From positions 930,001-994,000 of the forward strand of contig NZ_CP010407.1 in the NCBI RefSeq assembly GCF_000830005.1: 64,000 nt of DNA. Direction: 5' to 3'. Each line of letters begins with the position of its first letter. The stretch's first letter is position 1. The DNA comes from Streptomyces vietnamensis. Its GTDB lineage: Bacteria > Actinomycetota > Actinomycetes > Streptomycetales > Streptomycetaceae. The position numbers were made by a program, and so were the translations under genes. This document shows, piece after piece, positions 43,835 through 52,250 of this stretch. The notes below the pieces were generated by a model. The model was not told the DNA's origin. It made no database searches and worked only from the letters and a program-made list of their open reading frames with translations.

Positions 43835-46399
43835 TCAGCCCTGCACAGGAGCCCTCGTCGTGGTCAGCAGGCCCACCAGGAGGCTCGCGAGGAGCAGGAG
43901 ACCGGACGTGCACCAGAGGGCGACGGAGTAGGCGCTCAGGACGGCCGCGTTCGCCTGCGCGACGCCCTCGGACGCCGCTGCCGGGAGGTAGTGCGCGTCG
44001 ATGAGGACGCCGCGGCGGACCGCGTCCGTCAGGGCCTGCGGAAAGCCCTCGACCTCCGACAGGCGGCTGGAGGCCCCCGAGGCGACGATGCTGCCGAACA
44101 GCGGGACGGCGAACCGGCCGCCGAGACTCTGGGCCGCCAGGACCGTGCCCGCCGTGCCGCCGGAGCCCTGCGGGCCGGACGCGCCGGTCGCGGTGTCGAG
44201 CAGCGGCCCGAGGGCCAGACCGAGGCCCAGGCCGAGGAGGAGGATGCCGGGCAGGACGAGGGTGGCGTACGAGCTGCCGGCCTCCAGCCGGGCCAGGAGT
44301 CCCACGCCGGCGGCCGCGAGGACCAGGCCCGGGACGACGAGCAGGCGGGGCGCGAACCTGGCCCGGAGGCGGCCGGAGCCCTGGGCGGCCACGAGGACGG
44401 CGACGGCCAGGGGCAGCAGGGCGAGTCCGGTCCGGGACGGCGTGTAGCTCAGGCCGGCCTGCAGATACAGGGACAGGACCAGGAACACGATGGGCGTGCT
44501 CGTGCCGACGAGGGCAAGGGCGAGGAGGGAGCCGGCGCGGTCACTGTTCCTGAAGAGACCCGGCGGGACGAGCGGGCTGCTCGTGCGGGTCTGCCACCAG
44601 GCGAAGGTCACCAGGAGGGCCGCGCCGAGCAGCAGGAGGAGGAGGGTCGTGCGTGTGGTCCATCCGTTGCCGTAGACGGCCTCCGCCCGGTGGAAGCCGT
44701 AGAGGAGCGCGGCGAGCCCGCCGGTGCCGAGCAGCAGGCCCGGTACGTCGAGGCGGGCCTGGGTACGGACGGACCGGTCGTCCGCCAGCCGGACCGCGGG
44801 GATCATTGTGGCGAGGACGAGCGGGACCGCGGCGTAGAAGCACCAGCGCCAGCTCAGGGTCTCGACCAGCCAGCCGCCCGTGAACGCGCCGATGGCCAGG
44901 CCGCCGCCCGCGAAGACGGCATAGACCCCGAAGACCGTGCCGCGCTCCTTCCGGTCGGTGAAGCCGCCGGCCACCAGGGCGAGCGCGGCCGAGGAGAGCA
45001 GCGCGGCGAACGCGCCCTGGAGGGCGTACGCCGCGAGGAACACGGGGGTGGCGGGGGCCGCTCCACCGAGCACGGAGGCGACGGCGAAGCCGGCGAGGCC
45101 GATGATCGCCGCCCGTTTGCGGCCCAGGAGATCGGTGAGGTGCCCGCCGAGCAGGAGCAGGACGCCGAAGGCGATCCCGTACGCGAAGGGCAGCAGCGGG
45201 AGGTCGTCGACGGAGAGGGCCAGGTCGGCCTGGATCACCGGCAGCGCCGCGTTCGTGCTCGTCGAAGCGACGAGGACCAGGAACTGCGCCAGCACGGCGA
45301 CGGCGAGTCCGTCCCACCGCCGGGGCGATGGACCCGCCTGGCCGGCCGGGGCGGTGGGCGGGCCCCACGCTCCGGGTGAGGCGTCCACGACGGGCCCGAA
45401 CCCGGGCGGCGGGTTTCCGCCCGCCGGCGTGGTCGGGGTGTAGGCGGGCTGCGGCGGGGCCTGCGCGGGGATCCGCGGGTCCGGAATCGCCGCCCGCGTC
45501 TCGGGGGCGAAGTCCAGCAACTGGGCGGCATGACGTCCGAGTTGGGCGAGTACGGAGCCGGGCAGCCATTCCTCGGCCCGGTCCGTCGCCGTGCGCGCCG
45601 CCACCTCGGCGGGTGTCGGCCGCCGCGTCGGGTCCTTGTGCAGGCACTCCCGTACGAGATCGAGCAGCGAGTCCGGCACGCCGGTGAGGTCCGGCTCGTC
45701 CTCCGCGATCCGGAAGAGGTGCGCGCTGAGCCCGGTGTCGGTGGCGCCGAAGAGGAGCCGCCCGGTGGCGGCGTACACGAGGACGGCGCCCAGGCAGAAC
45801 ACGTCGCTGGCCGGGGTGAGTTCGAGCCCGCGCACCTGCTCGGGCGACATGAAGCCGGGCGAGCCGATCAGCATGCCCGTCCGGGTGTGCAGGCTGTCTC
45901 CGCCGAGGCCGTCCATGGCCCGCGCGATGCCGAAGTCGATCACGCGCGGCCCGTCCACGGTCACAAGGACGTTGGACGGCTTCAGGTCGCGGTGGATCAG
46001 CCCCGCCGCGTGCACGGACTGCAGCGCCACGGCGAGCCGGTTGGCGAGGACGCGCACCGAGTGCTCGGGCAGCGGGCCGAAGTCCTTCGCCACCACGGCG
46101 GTCAGGTCGGGTCCGGGGATGTACTGGGTCGCCACCCACGGCACCGACGCCTCGGTGTCGGCGTCGAGCACGGCCGCGGTCCACTCCCCGCCCACCCGCC
46201 GGGCGGCCTCCACCTCGCGCGCGAAGCGACGGCGGAACTCGGGCTCCCTGGCGTACTCGGCCTGCACCACCTTCACGGCGACCGTCCGCCCGGCTTCGGA
46301 CCGGCCGAGGTACACCAGTCCCATCCCGCCGGCGCCCAGCCGGGCGATGAGGCGGTACGGGCCGATGCGCGTCGGGTCTTCGGTGATCAACTGGTCCAC
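43835..46399 (-). CDS. Ser/Thr protein kinase fused to a 14-helix MFS (DHA2-type) transporter
   Basis: An 854-residue single chain. The kinase domain at about 12-275 has a Gly-rich loop GAGGMG (22-27), K43 in AVKVV, catalytic HRDLKPSN (135-142), DFG (154-156), activation loop TRTGMLIGSPGFMSPEQV and the APE-equivalent SPEQV. A Pro-rich linker (about 300-358) leads to an MFS part (361-854) with the MFS motif GHLTDLLGRKRAA and about 14 helices, typical of drug:H+ antiporter family 2. The kinase would face the cytoplasm and could phosphorylate the transporter or its linker. GTG 46399 is chosen because the kinase alignment starts there; no ribosome-binding site exists, but TATGTT lies 7 bases upstream, suggesting a leaderless mRNA. 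Confidence 0.92.
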   Translation of the reverse strand: MDQLITEDPTRIGPYRLIARLGAGGMGLVYLGRSEAGRTVAVKVVQAEYAREPEFRRRFAREVEAARRVGGEWTAAVLDADTEASVPWVATQYIPGPDLTAVVAKDFGPLPEHSVRVLANRLAVALQSVHAAGLIHRDLKPSNVLVTVDGPRVIDFGIARAMDGLGGDSLHTRTGMLIGSPGFMSPEQVRGLELTPASDVFCLGAVLVYAATGRLLFGATDTGLSAHLFRIAEDEPDLTGVPDSLLDLVRECLHKDPTRRPTPAEVAARTATDRAEEWLPGSVLAQLGRHAAQLLDFAPETRAAIPDPRIPAQAPPQPAYTPTTPAGGNPPPGFGPVVDASPGAWGPPTAPAGQAGPSPRRWDGLAVAVLAQFLVLVASTSTNAALPVIQADLALSVDDLPLLPFAYGIAFGVLLLLGGHLTDLLGRKRAAIIGLAGFAVASVLGGAAPATPVFLAAYALQGAFAALLSSAALALVAGGFTDRKERGTVFGVYAVFAGGGLAIGAFTGGWLVETLSWRWCFYAAVPLVLATMIPAVRLADDRSVRTQARLDVPGLLLGTGGLAALLYGFHRAEAVYGNGWTTRTTLLLLLLGAALLVTFAWWQTRTSSPLVPPGLFRNSDRAGSLLALALVGTSTPIVFLVLSLYLQAGLSYTPSRTGLALLPLAVAVLVAAQGSGRLRARFAPRLLVVPGLVLAAAGVGLLARLEAGSSYATLVLPGILLLGLGLGLALGPLLDTATGASGPQGSGGTAGTVLAAQSLGGRFAVPLFGSIVASGASSRLSEVEGFPQALTDAVRRGVLIDAHYLPAAASEGVAQANAAVLSAYSVALWCTSGLLLLASLLVGLLTTTRAPVQG

Positions 46400-46613
46400 A
46401 GCAGAAACATAGTTGAGGCACGCGTCGCCTCGCGCGGGATCACCCGAACCATGGGCCACATCACTGCGACATCACGCAGGTCCGGCATCCACTGCGCCTG
46501 GGACCGCCGGCGGAAAAGCCCGTGCCGTCACCCGCGGGAGGTCGTACGATGATCGCGATGACGACTCACCTCCTTCACAGATCGGGGGTCCCGTCCGCGC
46601 AAGGTGAGTGCTG

Positions 46614-48065
46614 ATGGCCACTCCCCCCGCGTACGAGGATTCCCACCTCTCCCGCTGGCTGCGCGTGCGCGAGTTCGCCGTGCCGCCCTCCATGATCGAG
46701 ACCGCGACCACCCGCCGTCAGGCCGGGGACTGGGCGGGGGCCTGCGCCGCCGCACACGTCGACGTCGATCTCGACCTCCGCGCACTGGCACGGAGCCACG
46801 GCACGGAACTCGCGGCCCGCGTGCGGGCCGATCTGCGCCTGCTCGCCCCGGACCTGCTGCGCTGGCACATGCCGAGGATCGCCCCGGACGGGCTGCTGCG
46901 CCCGGGCCTCACCGTCGCGCTCGCCCGGTACGACACCGGGGGACGCGACGGCACGGGCCCCGTGCACCTGGTGGCCCGGACCGCGCCCGCCTGGGTGGAC
47001 GCCGGGCAGCGGATCAGCCTCGCGCTCTGGGACCGGTCGCCCTCCGGATCCGGCTCCGGCGTCGGCGCCGTGCATCCCTACTGCCCTCCCCATCCCCATC
47101 CTCATCCCCGGTTCCGGCTCGACCTGCACCGCCACCTCTGGGACGCGAGCCGGGCCGGTGAACTGCGCACGCGCTCCGGGGCCGACGGGCCACCGCCCGG
47201 CCTGTCCGCGCCGGATCCGGAGCTGCCGCAGGGCGGACTCCGCTGCGCCGTGGACCGGTGGGCGGACGAGGCGGCGATCCTGCTGCGCGCCGAGGGCCGG
47301 CCGGCGGGCCCCGTCGCCGTACGCCTGGGCAGGAGGCACCGGTTGCTCCTCGACGCCGACCCGTCCGGGGAACCGCCCCGCACGCCGTCGCGCGCCGCCC
47401 GGCGCGCCTCCGCCACGGTGCCCGTCCTGCCGGACGCGGCCACCTGGCTGCTGCCCGATCTGGAGCTGCTGCGGGCCGGTCTCGTCGAGGCCGGGCAGCT
47501 GCATCCGCTGGTCGCCGCCGCGCTCGTACCCGGTCACGTACCGACCGGTCCGCCGCGGCCGCCCGACCTGGCGGGCGCGCCGCACCTCGTGGAGTGCCGG
47601 GGCGCCCTGCACCGGATCGGCCTGGTCGACGGCGTGCTGACGCCGCTCGACCACGACCCGGCCGAACTCCGGCGCGAGGAGCTCCTCGTCGCCCTGACCG
47701 GCACCCCGCTCCCCTGCGTACGGGCCGTCGACGAGGCACACCGGCGTCCGGACTGTCTCACCGGTGTCCGCGAGCGGCTCGACCACGGCGACATCGCCGG
47801 TGCGCTCGCCGTCGTCGAGGGCCTGCTCGGCCCCGCCGCGCTGCTGCGCGACGGAGCCCTCCGGGACGCGCTCGAGGCGGCGGCGGAGCGGCGCGTCACG
47901 TACGGGCTCTACCGGGCCGGGCTCTTCGGGCCCGCGCCCGGCCGGAAGTTCGCGCCGCCCCCACCCGGACCCACCCGCGGGACGCGCCCCGACAGCCGCC
48001 GCACGCGCACGCGTGGCGCCCGCCCACGTCACGCCGCGCCCGCTTCCCTTTCCTCCTCCCGCTGA
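46614..48065 (+). CDS. Uncharacterised first gene of MoxR/VWA cassette
   Basis: A 483-residue soluble protein. I recognise no catalytic domain. The N-terminal third (YEDSHLSRWLRVREFAVPPS, then ATTRRQAGDWAGACAAAHVD) is helical; the middle contains HPHPHPRFRLDLHRHLWDAS; the C-terminal third carries GAPHLVECRGALHRIGLVDG and ends in a basic, probably disordered tail. ATG 46614 follows AAGGTGAG. It is followed by a MoxR ATPase and a VWA-metalloprotein gene on the same strand, and this three-gene order looks like a functional unit; the protein may be a substrate or adaptor of the ATPase (inference). It is divergent from the kinase-MFS gene. Confidence 0.78.
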   Translation: MATPPAYEDSHLSRWLRVREFAVPPSMIETATTRRQAGDWAGACAAAHVDVDLDLRALARSHGTELAARVRADLRLLAPDLLRWHMPRIAPDGLLRPGLTVALARYDTGGRDGTGPVHLVARTAPAWVDAGQRISLALWDRSPSGSGSGVGAVHPYCPPHPHPHPRFRLDLHRHLWDASRAGELRTRSGADGPPPGLSAPDPELPQGGLRCAVDRWADEAAILLRAEGRPAGPVAVRLGRRHRLLLDADPSGEPPRTPSRAARRASATVPVLPDAATWLLPDLELLRAGLVEAGQLHPLVAAALVPGHVPTGPPRPPDLAGAPHLVECRGALHRIGLVDGVLTPLDHDPAELRREELLVALTGTPLPCVRAVDEAHRRPDCLTGVRERLDHGDIAGALAVVEGLLGPAALLRDGALRDALEAAAERRVTYGLYRAGLFGPAPGRKFAPPPPGPTRGTRPDSRRTRTRGARPRHAAPASLSSSR

Positions 48066-48146
48066 CGGGCGCCTCCGTCCACTTCCCTTTCCTCCCCCGC
48101 TGACGGACGCCCCGTCTCCCCTCCTTCCTTCCTCAGGTGATCTCCC

Positions 48147-49394
48147 GTGCCCACACGTGTGTCCTCCACCGCGTCCCCGTCCACCGAACTCGACGTCGCC
48201 GGCGCCCTGTTGGCCCTCCTGCGCGACACCAGCACCGAACCCCGCCCCGACCCCCAGCTGGAGGCGCTGACCCTGGCGGTCGCCGCCGACCTGCCGGTGC
48301 TCCTGTGGGGCGAGCCGGGCATCGGCAAGACCGCGGCCCTGACGCAGCTCGCCGCCTCGCTCGACCTGCCGCTGACCACGGTCATCGCGAGCGTGCACGA
48401 GCCCACCGACTTCTCCGGGCTGCCGATCGTCGGGGACGATCCCTCGGAGCAGGGCGTGCCGATGGCCCCGCCGGAGTGGGCCGTGCGTCTGGTGCGGGCC
48501 GGCCGGGGCCTGCTGTTCCTGGACGAACTGTCCACCGCTCCCCCGGCCGTCCAGGCGGCCCTGCTCCGGCTCGTCCTGGAGCGGCGGGTCGGGACCCTGG
48601 TCCTCCCGCCCGACGTGCGGATCGTCGCCGCCGCCAATCCGCGGTCCTCGGCCGCCGACGGCTGGGAGCTGAGCCCGCCGCTCGCCAACCGTTTCGTCCA
48701 TCTGCGGTGGACCCACGACGCCGAGGTCGTGGTGCGCGGCCTCGGGGGCGTCTGGCCGCGCGCCACGCTCCCCCGGCTCGCCCCGGAGAAGCTGGCGGAG
48801 GCCGTGGACGTCGCCCGGCGGGCGGTCTGCGGGCTGTTGACGGCCCGTCCGGCGCTCGTGCACCGGCTGCCCAGTGGCGAGGCGCTGCGGGGCGGTCCCT
48901 GGCCCTCGCCCCGGAGCTGGGAGATGGCGCTGCGCCTCATCGCCTTCGCGACCGCCGCCGGTGTCTCGCGGGACGTGCTGTCGCAGCTGGTCAGGGGGGT
49001 CGTCGGGGACGGTCCGGGGCTCGAACTCCTGGCCTGGCTCGACCGGATGGACCTGCCTGATCCCGAACTGCTCCTCGCCGACCCCGAGGGGGCCGAGCTG
49101 CCCGAGCGGGGGGACCGTCGCCAGGCGGCCCTCGAAGGGGTCGTGGAGGCGGTCGCCCGGCGCCCGGAAAGGGCCCGTTGGGACGCGGCGTGGGCGCTGC
49201 TCGCCCGTGCGCTGGAGTCGGGAGCGCCGGACCTGGTGGTCGTACCGGCGACGACGCTTGCCGGGCTGCGCCGGGAGGACTGGGACGTTCCGGCGTCGAT
49301 CGAGCGGCTCGCCGGGGTCGTGTCCCTGTCGCGGCGCGCGGACCGGGCGGGCGACCGGGTGGCGGCGGCCGCGGGGGCGGGCGCGGGGCGATGA
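48147..49394 (+). CDS. MoxR-type AAA+ ATPase
   Basis: A 415-residue AAA+ protein. Walker A is LLWGEPGIGKTAAL (about 53-66), Walker B GRGLLFLDELSTAPPAVQAA, and sensor 1 is VRIVAAANPRSSAADG followed by SPPLANRFVHL with an arginine-finger region. The C-terminal helical domain completes the fold. MoxR proteins act as ATP-driven chaperones that insert cofactors or remodel complexes with a VWA partner, which is encoded next. GTG 48147 is preceded by AGGTGA. The stop overlaps the next start as ATGA, so the two proteins are translationally coupled. Confidence 0.9.
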   Translation: MPTRVSSTASPSTELDVAGALLALLRDTSTEPRPDPQLEALTLAVAADLPVLLWGEPGIGKTAALTQLAASLDLPLTTVIASVHEPTDFSGLPIVGDDPSEQGVPMAPPEWAVRLVRAGRGLLFLDELSTAPPAVQAALLRLVLERRVGTLVLPPDVRIVAAANPRSSAADGWELSPPLANRFVHLRWTHDAEVVVRGLGGVWPRATLPRLAPEKLAEAVDVARRAVCGLLTARPALVHRLPSGEALRGGPWPSPRSWEMALRLIAFATAAGVSRDVLSQLVRGVVGDGPGLELLAWLDRMDLPDPELLLADPEGAELPERGDRRQAALEGVVEAVARRPERARWDAAWALLARALESGAPDLVVVPATTLAGLRREDWDVPASIERLAGVVSLSRRADRAGDRVAAAAGAGAGR

Positions 49395-50638
49395 GGCCGG
49401 ACGTGAAGGAACCGGGCCTGGACCTGGAGAAGCTGTACGCCGCCCGCCTGCACGCCGTACGCGTCCGGCCGTATCTGGCGACCGCGCTGTTCGCCCTGCA
49501 CACCGTGGAGTCTCGGAAGGTGCCGACCATGGCGGTGGACCGGCACTGGCGCTGCTACGTCTCGCCGGCGTTCGTCGACCGGACCCCGGTGGAGGAGCTG
49601 GCCGGGGTGTGGGTGCACGAGGTGACGCATCTGCTCCGCGACCACCACGGGCGCAGCGACCGGGTGGCCCGGGAGCGCGGTCTCACGGGTTCGGGCGAGC
49701 GGCTGCGGATGAACATCGCGGCGGACTGCGAGATCAACGACGACGTGTTCGGCGACGGGCTGCCGAGGCCCGAAGGGGCCGTCCATCCGGAGATGCTGGG
49801 GCTTCCCGAGGGGGAGCTCATGGAGGACTACCTGCGGCAGTTCCAGCTCGGCCCGCGGACCCGGGACGCGGGCTGGCTGGACTGCGGCAGCGGCGCCGAC
49901 GGCCTCGAACGGACCTGGGACCTGGGGGCGGACGGCGCCGAGGGGCTGAGCGCCCAGGAGCAGGACGCCGTGCGGTTCCGGGTGGCCCAGGCGATCACCG
50001 GGCGGCCGGGGAGCACTCCGGCGGGGTGGCGGCGGTGGGCCGAGGAGGCGTTCCATCCGCCGCAGGCCTGGCGGGAGTTGCTGGGGGCGGCCGTCAGGTC
50101 GGCGGCGTACGGTTCCGGTGCCGGGGACGACTACTCGTACGGGCGTCCGTCGCGGCGCTCGGCCTCCGTGCCCGGCGCGGTGCTGCCGAGTCTGCGGCGC
50201 AGTCCGCCCCGGGTCTCCGTCGTCATCGACACCTCGGGGTCGGTCAGCGACGCCGAACTGGGCAGTGCGCTCCTGGAGGTCACGGCGATCTCCCGGGCGC
50301 TCGGCGGGCGGCGCGACCTGGTCACCGTGCTGCCGTGCGACGCGGCGGCGCGGATCGTCCATCCGCTGTGCCGCGCCGAGGGCATCCCGCTCCTGGGCGG
50401 TGGCGGTACGGATCTGCGGACCGGGTTCGCCGCGGCCCTGCGGGCGCGCCCGCGCCCGGACGTGCTCGTGGTCCTGACCGACGGTCAGACGCCGTGGCCG
50501 GCCGGGCGGCCGGCGTGCCGGACGGTGGTGGGCCTGTTCCCGCGCGCACGGCGGTTCCGTTCCTGGAACGAGGACGACCCCGACCACGTGCCGGCCGGGC
50601 CGCCGGAGTGGGCCCGGGTGGTGGACATCGGTGGGTAG
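49391..50638 (+). CDS. VWA-like protein with zinc-peptidase-like HExxH motif (DUF2201 type)
   Basis: A 415-residue protein. The N-terminal domain carries VWVHEVTHLLRDHHGRSD (about residues 74-91), an HExxH metal site, with an additional ADCEINDD block. The C-terminal domain (about 270-415) is VWA-like with a MIDAS motif DTSGS in VSVVIDTSGSVSDAELG and a second metal-ligand region GGTDLRTG and LTDGQT. This combination is typical of the putative metallopeptidase/VWA proteins paired with MoxR ATPases. Proteolysis is possible, but many family members may use the site only for metal binding. It overlaps the MoxR gene by 4 bases and is followed by a triple DNA repeat. Confidence 0.88.
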   Translation: MRPDVKEPGLDLEKLYAARLHAVRVRPYLATALFALHTVESRKVPTMAVDRHWRCYVSPAFVDRTPVEELAGVWVHEVTHLLRDHHGRSDRVARERGLTGSGERLRMNIAADCEINDDVFGDGLPRPEGAVHPEMLGLPEGELMEDYLRQFQLGPRTRDAGWLDCGSGADGLERTWDLGADGAEGLSAQEQDAVRFRVAQAITGRPGSTPAGWRRWAEEAFHPPQAWRELLGAAVRSAAYGSGAGDDYSYGRPSRRSASVPGAVLPSLRRSPPRVSVVIDTSGSVSDAELGSALLEVTAISRALGGRRDLVTVLPCDAAARIVHPLCRAEGIPLLGGGGTDLRTGFAAALRARPRPDVLVVLTDGQTPWPAGRPACRTVVGLFPRARRFRSWNEDDPDHVPAGPPEWARVVDIGG

Positions 50639-50640
50639 GC

Positions 50641-50711
50641 CTCCGGCCGTACGTGATGGCACGGGGCTCCGGCCGTACGTGATGGCGGGGGCTCCGGCTG
50701 TACGTGATGTG
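50641..50711. repeat. Three tandem copies of a 26-bp element
   Basis: CTCCGGCCGTACGTGATGG occurs at 50641 and 50667, and a variant (CTCCGGCTGTACGTGATG) at 50692, giving periods of 26 and 25 bases. The array starts 3 bases after the VWA stop and runs into a CRP-like palindrome. It may be a multi-copy regulator site for the DUF3995-sigma operon. Confidence 0.85.
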
Positions 50712-50717
50712 GATCAC
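50704..50717. promoter_or_regulatory. CRP/FNR-type palindrome
   Basis: GTGAT-GTGG-ATCAC is a perfect dyad with the GTGA-N6-TCAC spacing of CRP-family sites, 79 bases upstream of the DUF3995 start. It includes the last TACGTGATG of the tandem repeat. Confidence 0.45.
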
Positions 50718-50795
50718 AGGGAACCCCTGCCCGGTTCGGGTCCTCCTTCAGGTGTCGGTGTCCCTCGGCGCCGGCCTCGACACGGAGGGGATCCC

Positions 50796-51236
50796 ATGGC
50801 GGTCATCGACATCGAGCGGCCCCGTACGGTCGGCGGCGGGCGTGCCGTCGCCGTCCTGCTGGCCGTTCTCGCGCTTGTGCACGTCTACTGGGCGACCGGC
50901 CTGACCTGGCCCGCCGCTGACGAGCGGAGCCTCTCGCTCGCCGTCCTGGGCAGTGTCGTGTCCTTCGGTCCCGCGGTGGTGCTGCCGCTCGCGGTGGTCG
51001 AGGGGTGCGCGGCCGTCGCGGTGGCCGCCCACGCGCGCGGCGTCCTCGGCCGCCGGATCCCGCGCCTCGTCACGTACGCCGTGGCCGGCGGGATGCTGCT
51101 GCGCGGGGCGGCCGGTCTGGTGTGGATCGTGCTGGGCCGGGACGGTTCCGGGGCGGCCTTCCCCTGGCTGAACGCGCTGCTCTACACGCCGCTGAGCCTG
51201 GTCTTCGGCTGGACGGCCCTGCGTGCCGCCCGCTGA
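50796..51236 (+). CDS. DUF3995 family membrane protein
   Basis: A 146-residue protein with four hydrophobic helices. The first helix contains the DUF3995 signature-like stretch VLALVHVYWATGLTWPAADE. Further helices are VVSFGPAVVLPLAVVEGCAA, TYAVAGGMLLRGAAGLVWIV and WLNALLYTPLSLVFGWTAL. ATG 50796 is preceded by GGAGGGG; longer in-frame starts run through the tandem repeats. It overlaps the start of the ECF sigma gene by 14 bases, so it is probably the first gene of a three-gene operon (DUF3995, sigma factor, SRPBCC). A membrane protein next to an ECF sigma factor could be a regulator of it, but it has no anti-sigma motif. Confidence 0.87.
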   Translation: MAVIDIERPRTVGGGRAVAVLLAVLALVHVYWATGLTWPAADERSLSLAVLGSVVSFGPAVVLPLAVVEGCAAVAVAAHARGVLGRRIPRLVTYAVAGGMLLRGAAGLVWIVLGRDGSGAAFPWLNALLYTPLSLVFGWTALRAAR

Positions 51237-51744
51237 GGCCGCCGGTCCCGTCGACCGGGGCGTGGCGCTCGTGCGGGCCGCCCGGCGCGGCGACACCCTG
51301 GCCCTGCACGATCTGCTCGACCACCTCACCCCGTACATCGCCCGGATCTGCCGGCCCATCGCCCTCGACGACGGGCCGGACGCCACCCAGGAGGCCCTGG
51401 TCGCCGTCTTCACCTCCCTCCGGTCGCTGCGGGAGCCCGAGGCGCTGTACGGGTGGGTGCGGGCGATCTCCGTACGGGAGGCGGTACGGGTCGCCAGGCG
51501 GGCGGCGCGGGCGCGGCCGGCGGAGCTCCCCGAGGTGCCGGAGCGGGGCGATCCGCTGCTGGCCGCCGACATCGGCGACGTCCTGGCCCGGCTGTCGCCG
51601 GCGCACCGGGCGGTGCTCGTGCTGCGGGACGTCGAGGGGATGGACGAGGAGTCGGCGGCGGCGCTCCTCGGGGTGCCGGCCGGCACGGCGAAGTCCCGGT
51701 TGCACCGGGCACGGCAGAGCTTCCGAAGGGCGTGGTCCGCGTGA
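51223..51744 (+). CDS. Small ECF-type RNA polymerase sigma factor
   Basis: A 173-residue sigma-70 family protein. Region 2 (about 20-85) includes DATQEALVAVFTSLRSLREP and LYGWVRAISVREAVRVARRA; region 4 (about 115-170) reads LARLSPAHRAVLVLRDVEGM followed by GVPAGTAKSRLHRARQSFRR. It would direct RNA polymerase to a small regulon. GTG 51223 lies inside the end of the DUF3995 gene; the stop overlaps the SRPBCC start as GTGA. No zinc-type anti-sigma gene is adjacent, so either the DUF3995 or the SRPBCC protein controls it, or control is transcriptional. Confidence 0.88.
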   Translation: MPPAEAAGPVDRGVALVRAARRGDTLALHDLLDHLTPYIARICRPIALDDGPDATQEALVAVFTSLRSLREPEALYGWVRAISVREAVRVARRAARARPAELPEVPERGDPLLAADIGDVLARLSPAHRAVLVLRDVEGMDEESAAALLGVPAGTAKSRLHRARQSFRRAWSA

Positions 51745-52250
51745 GCGACGAAGAGGCAGTGATCGACGACGTGCGACGCCTTCGGGTCATGGGCGCCGCC
51801 GTCCGGGGCGCACGGATCGTGGAGCGGGTGCTGCCCGTGCCGCTCGACGCGGTGTGGGCCGTCATGGGCGATCTGGAGGGCGGTTTCGGGGAGTTCCAGC
51901 CCGACATGCGGTCGGTGCGGGTGCTGCGCCGGGACGGCGAGCGGGTGGAGGCCCTCGCCCGCAGCCGCTACGGGTTCCGGGCCCGCCTCCACGGGGTCCT
52001 GCGGCCGGGCTGGTGCTGGCTGCAGAGCCGGTTCCTGGTCATCGGGATGGCGGCGGTGGCCGAGGGCGGCTCGACCCGGGTGGCGCTCACCGGCGGCGTC
52101 CGCGTCCCGGGGCGGGCCGCGCTGGTCCCGTTCGGGGCGCGCCGTGAGCTGGAGCGGGCCATGGCGCGCCTGGCCGAACGGGTCGACGGTCAGCAGGAGG
52201 CTAGGCGTCGTCCTGGATCCGTCGGAACGGCCGGTCCGCCTCCAGGGTGA
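51741..52250 (+). CDS. SRPBCC-fold protein coupled to ECF sigma factor
   Basis: A 169-residue protein with a START/SRPBCC-like fold: ERVLPVPLDAVWAVMGDLEG at the N-terminal strand and helix, beta strands (VRVLRRDGERVEALARSRYG, FLVIGMAAVAEGGSTRVALT) and the long C-terminal helix (RRELERAMARLAERVD). Such proteins bind hydrophobic ligands. The GTGA overlap with the sigma gene implies joint synthesis, so it may sense a ligand for the sigma factor (inference). Its last 50 bases overlap the 3' end of the convergent amidase gene, and its C-terminal tail (QQEARRRPGSVGTAGPPPG) is encoded by that shared DNA. Confidence 0.83.
   Translation: MSDEEAVIDDVRRLRVMGAAVRGARIVERVLPVPLDAVWAVMGDLEGGFGEFQPDMRSVRVLRRDGERVEALARSRYGFRARLHGVLRPGWCWLQSRFLVIGMAAVAEGGSTRVALTGGVRVPGRAALVPFGARRELERAMARLAERVDGQQEARRRPGSVGTAGPPPG

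Noticed and set aside
43835..46399. Reading the kinase and MFS parts as two genes
   Set aside because: One frame without stop or convincing internal start runs through the Pro-rich linker, and coding bias is continuous.
50641..50717. Tandem repeats as a CRISPR array
   Set aside because: Units are head to tail with no unique spacers of proper length, only three copies, and no cas genes.
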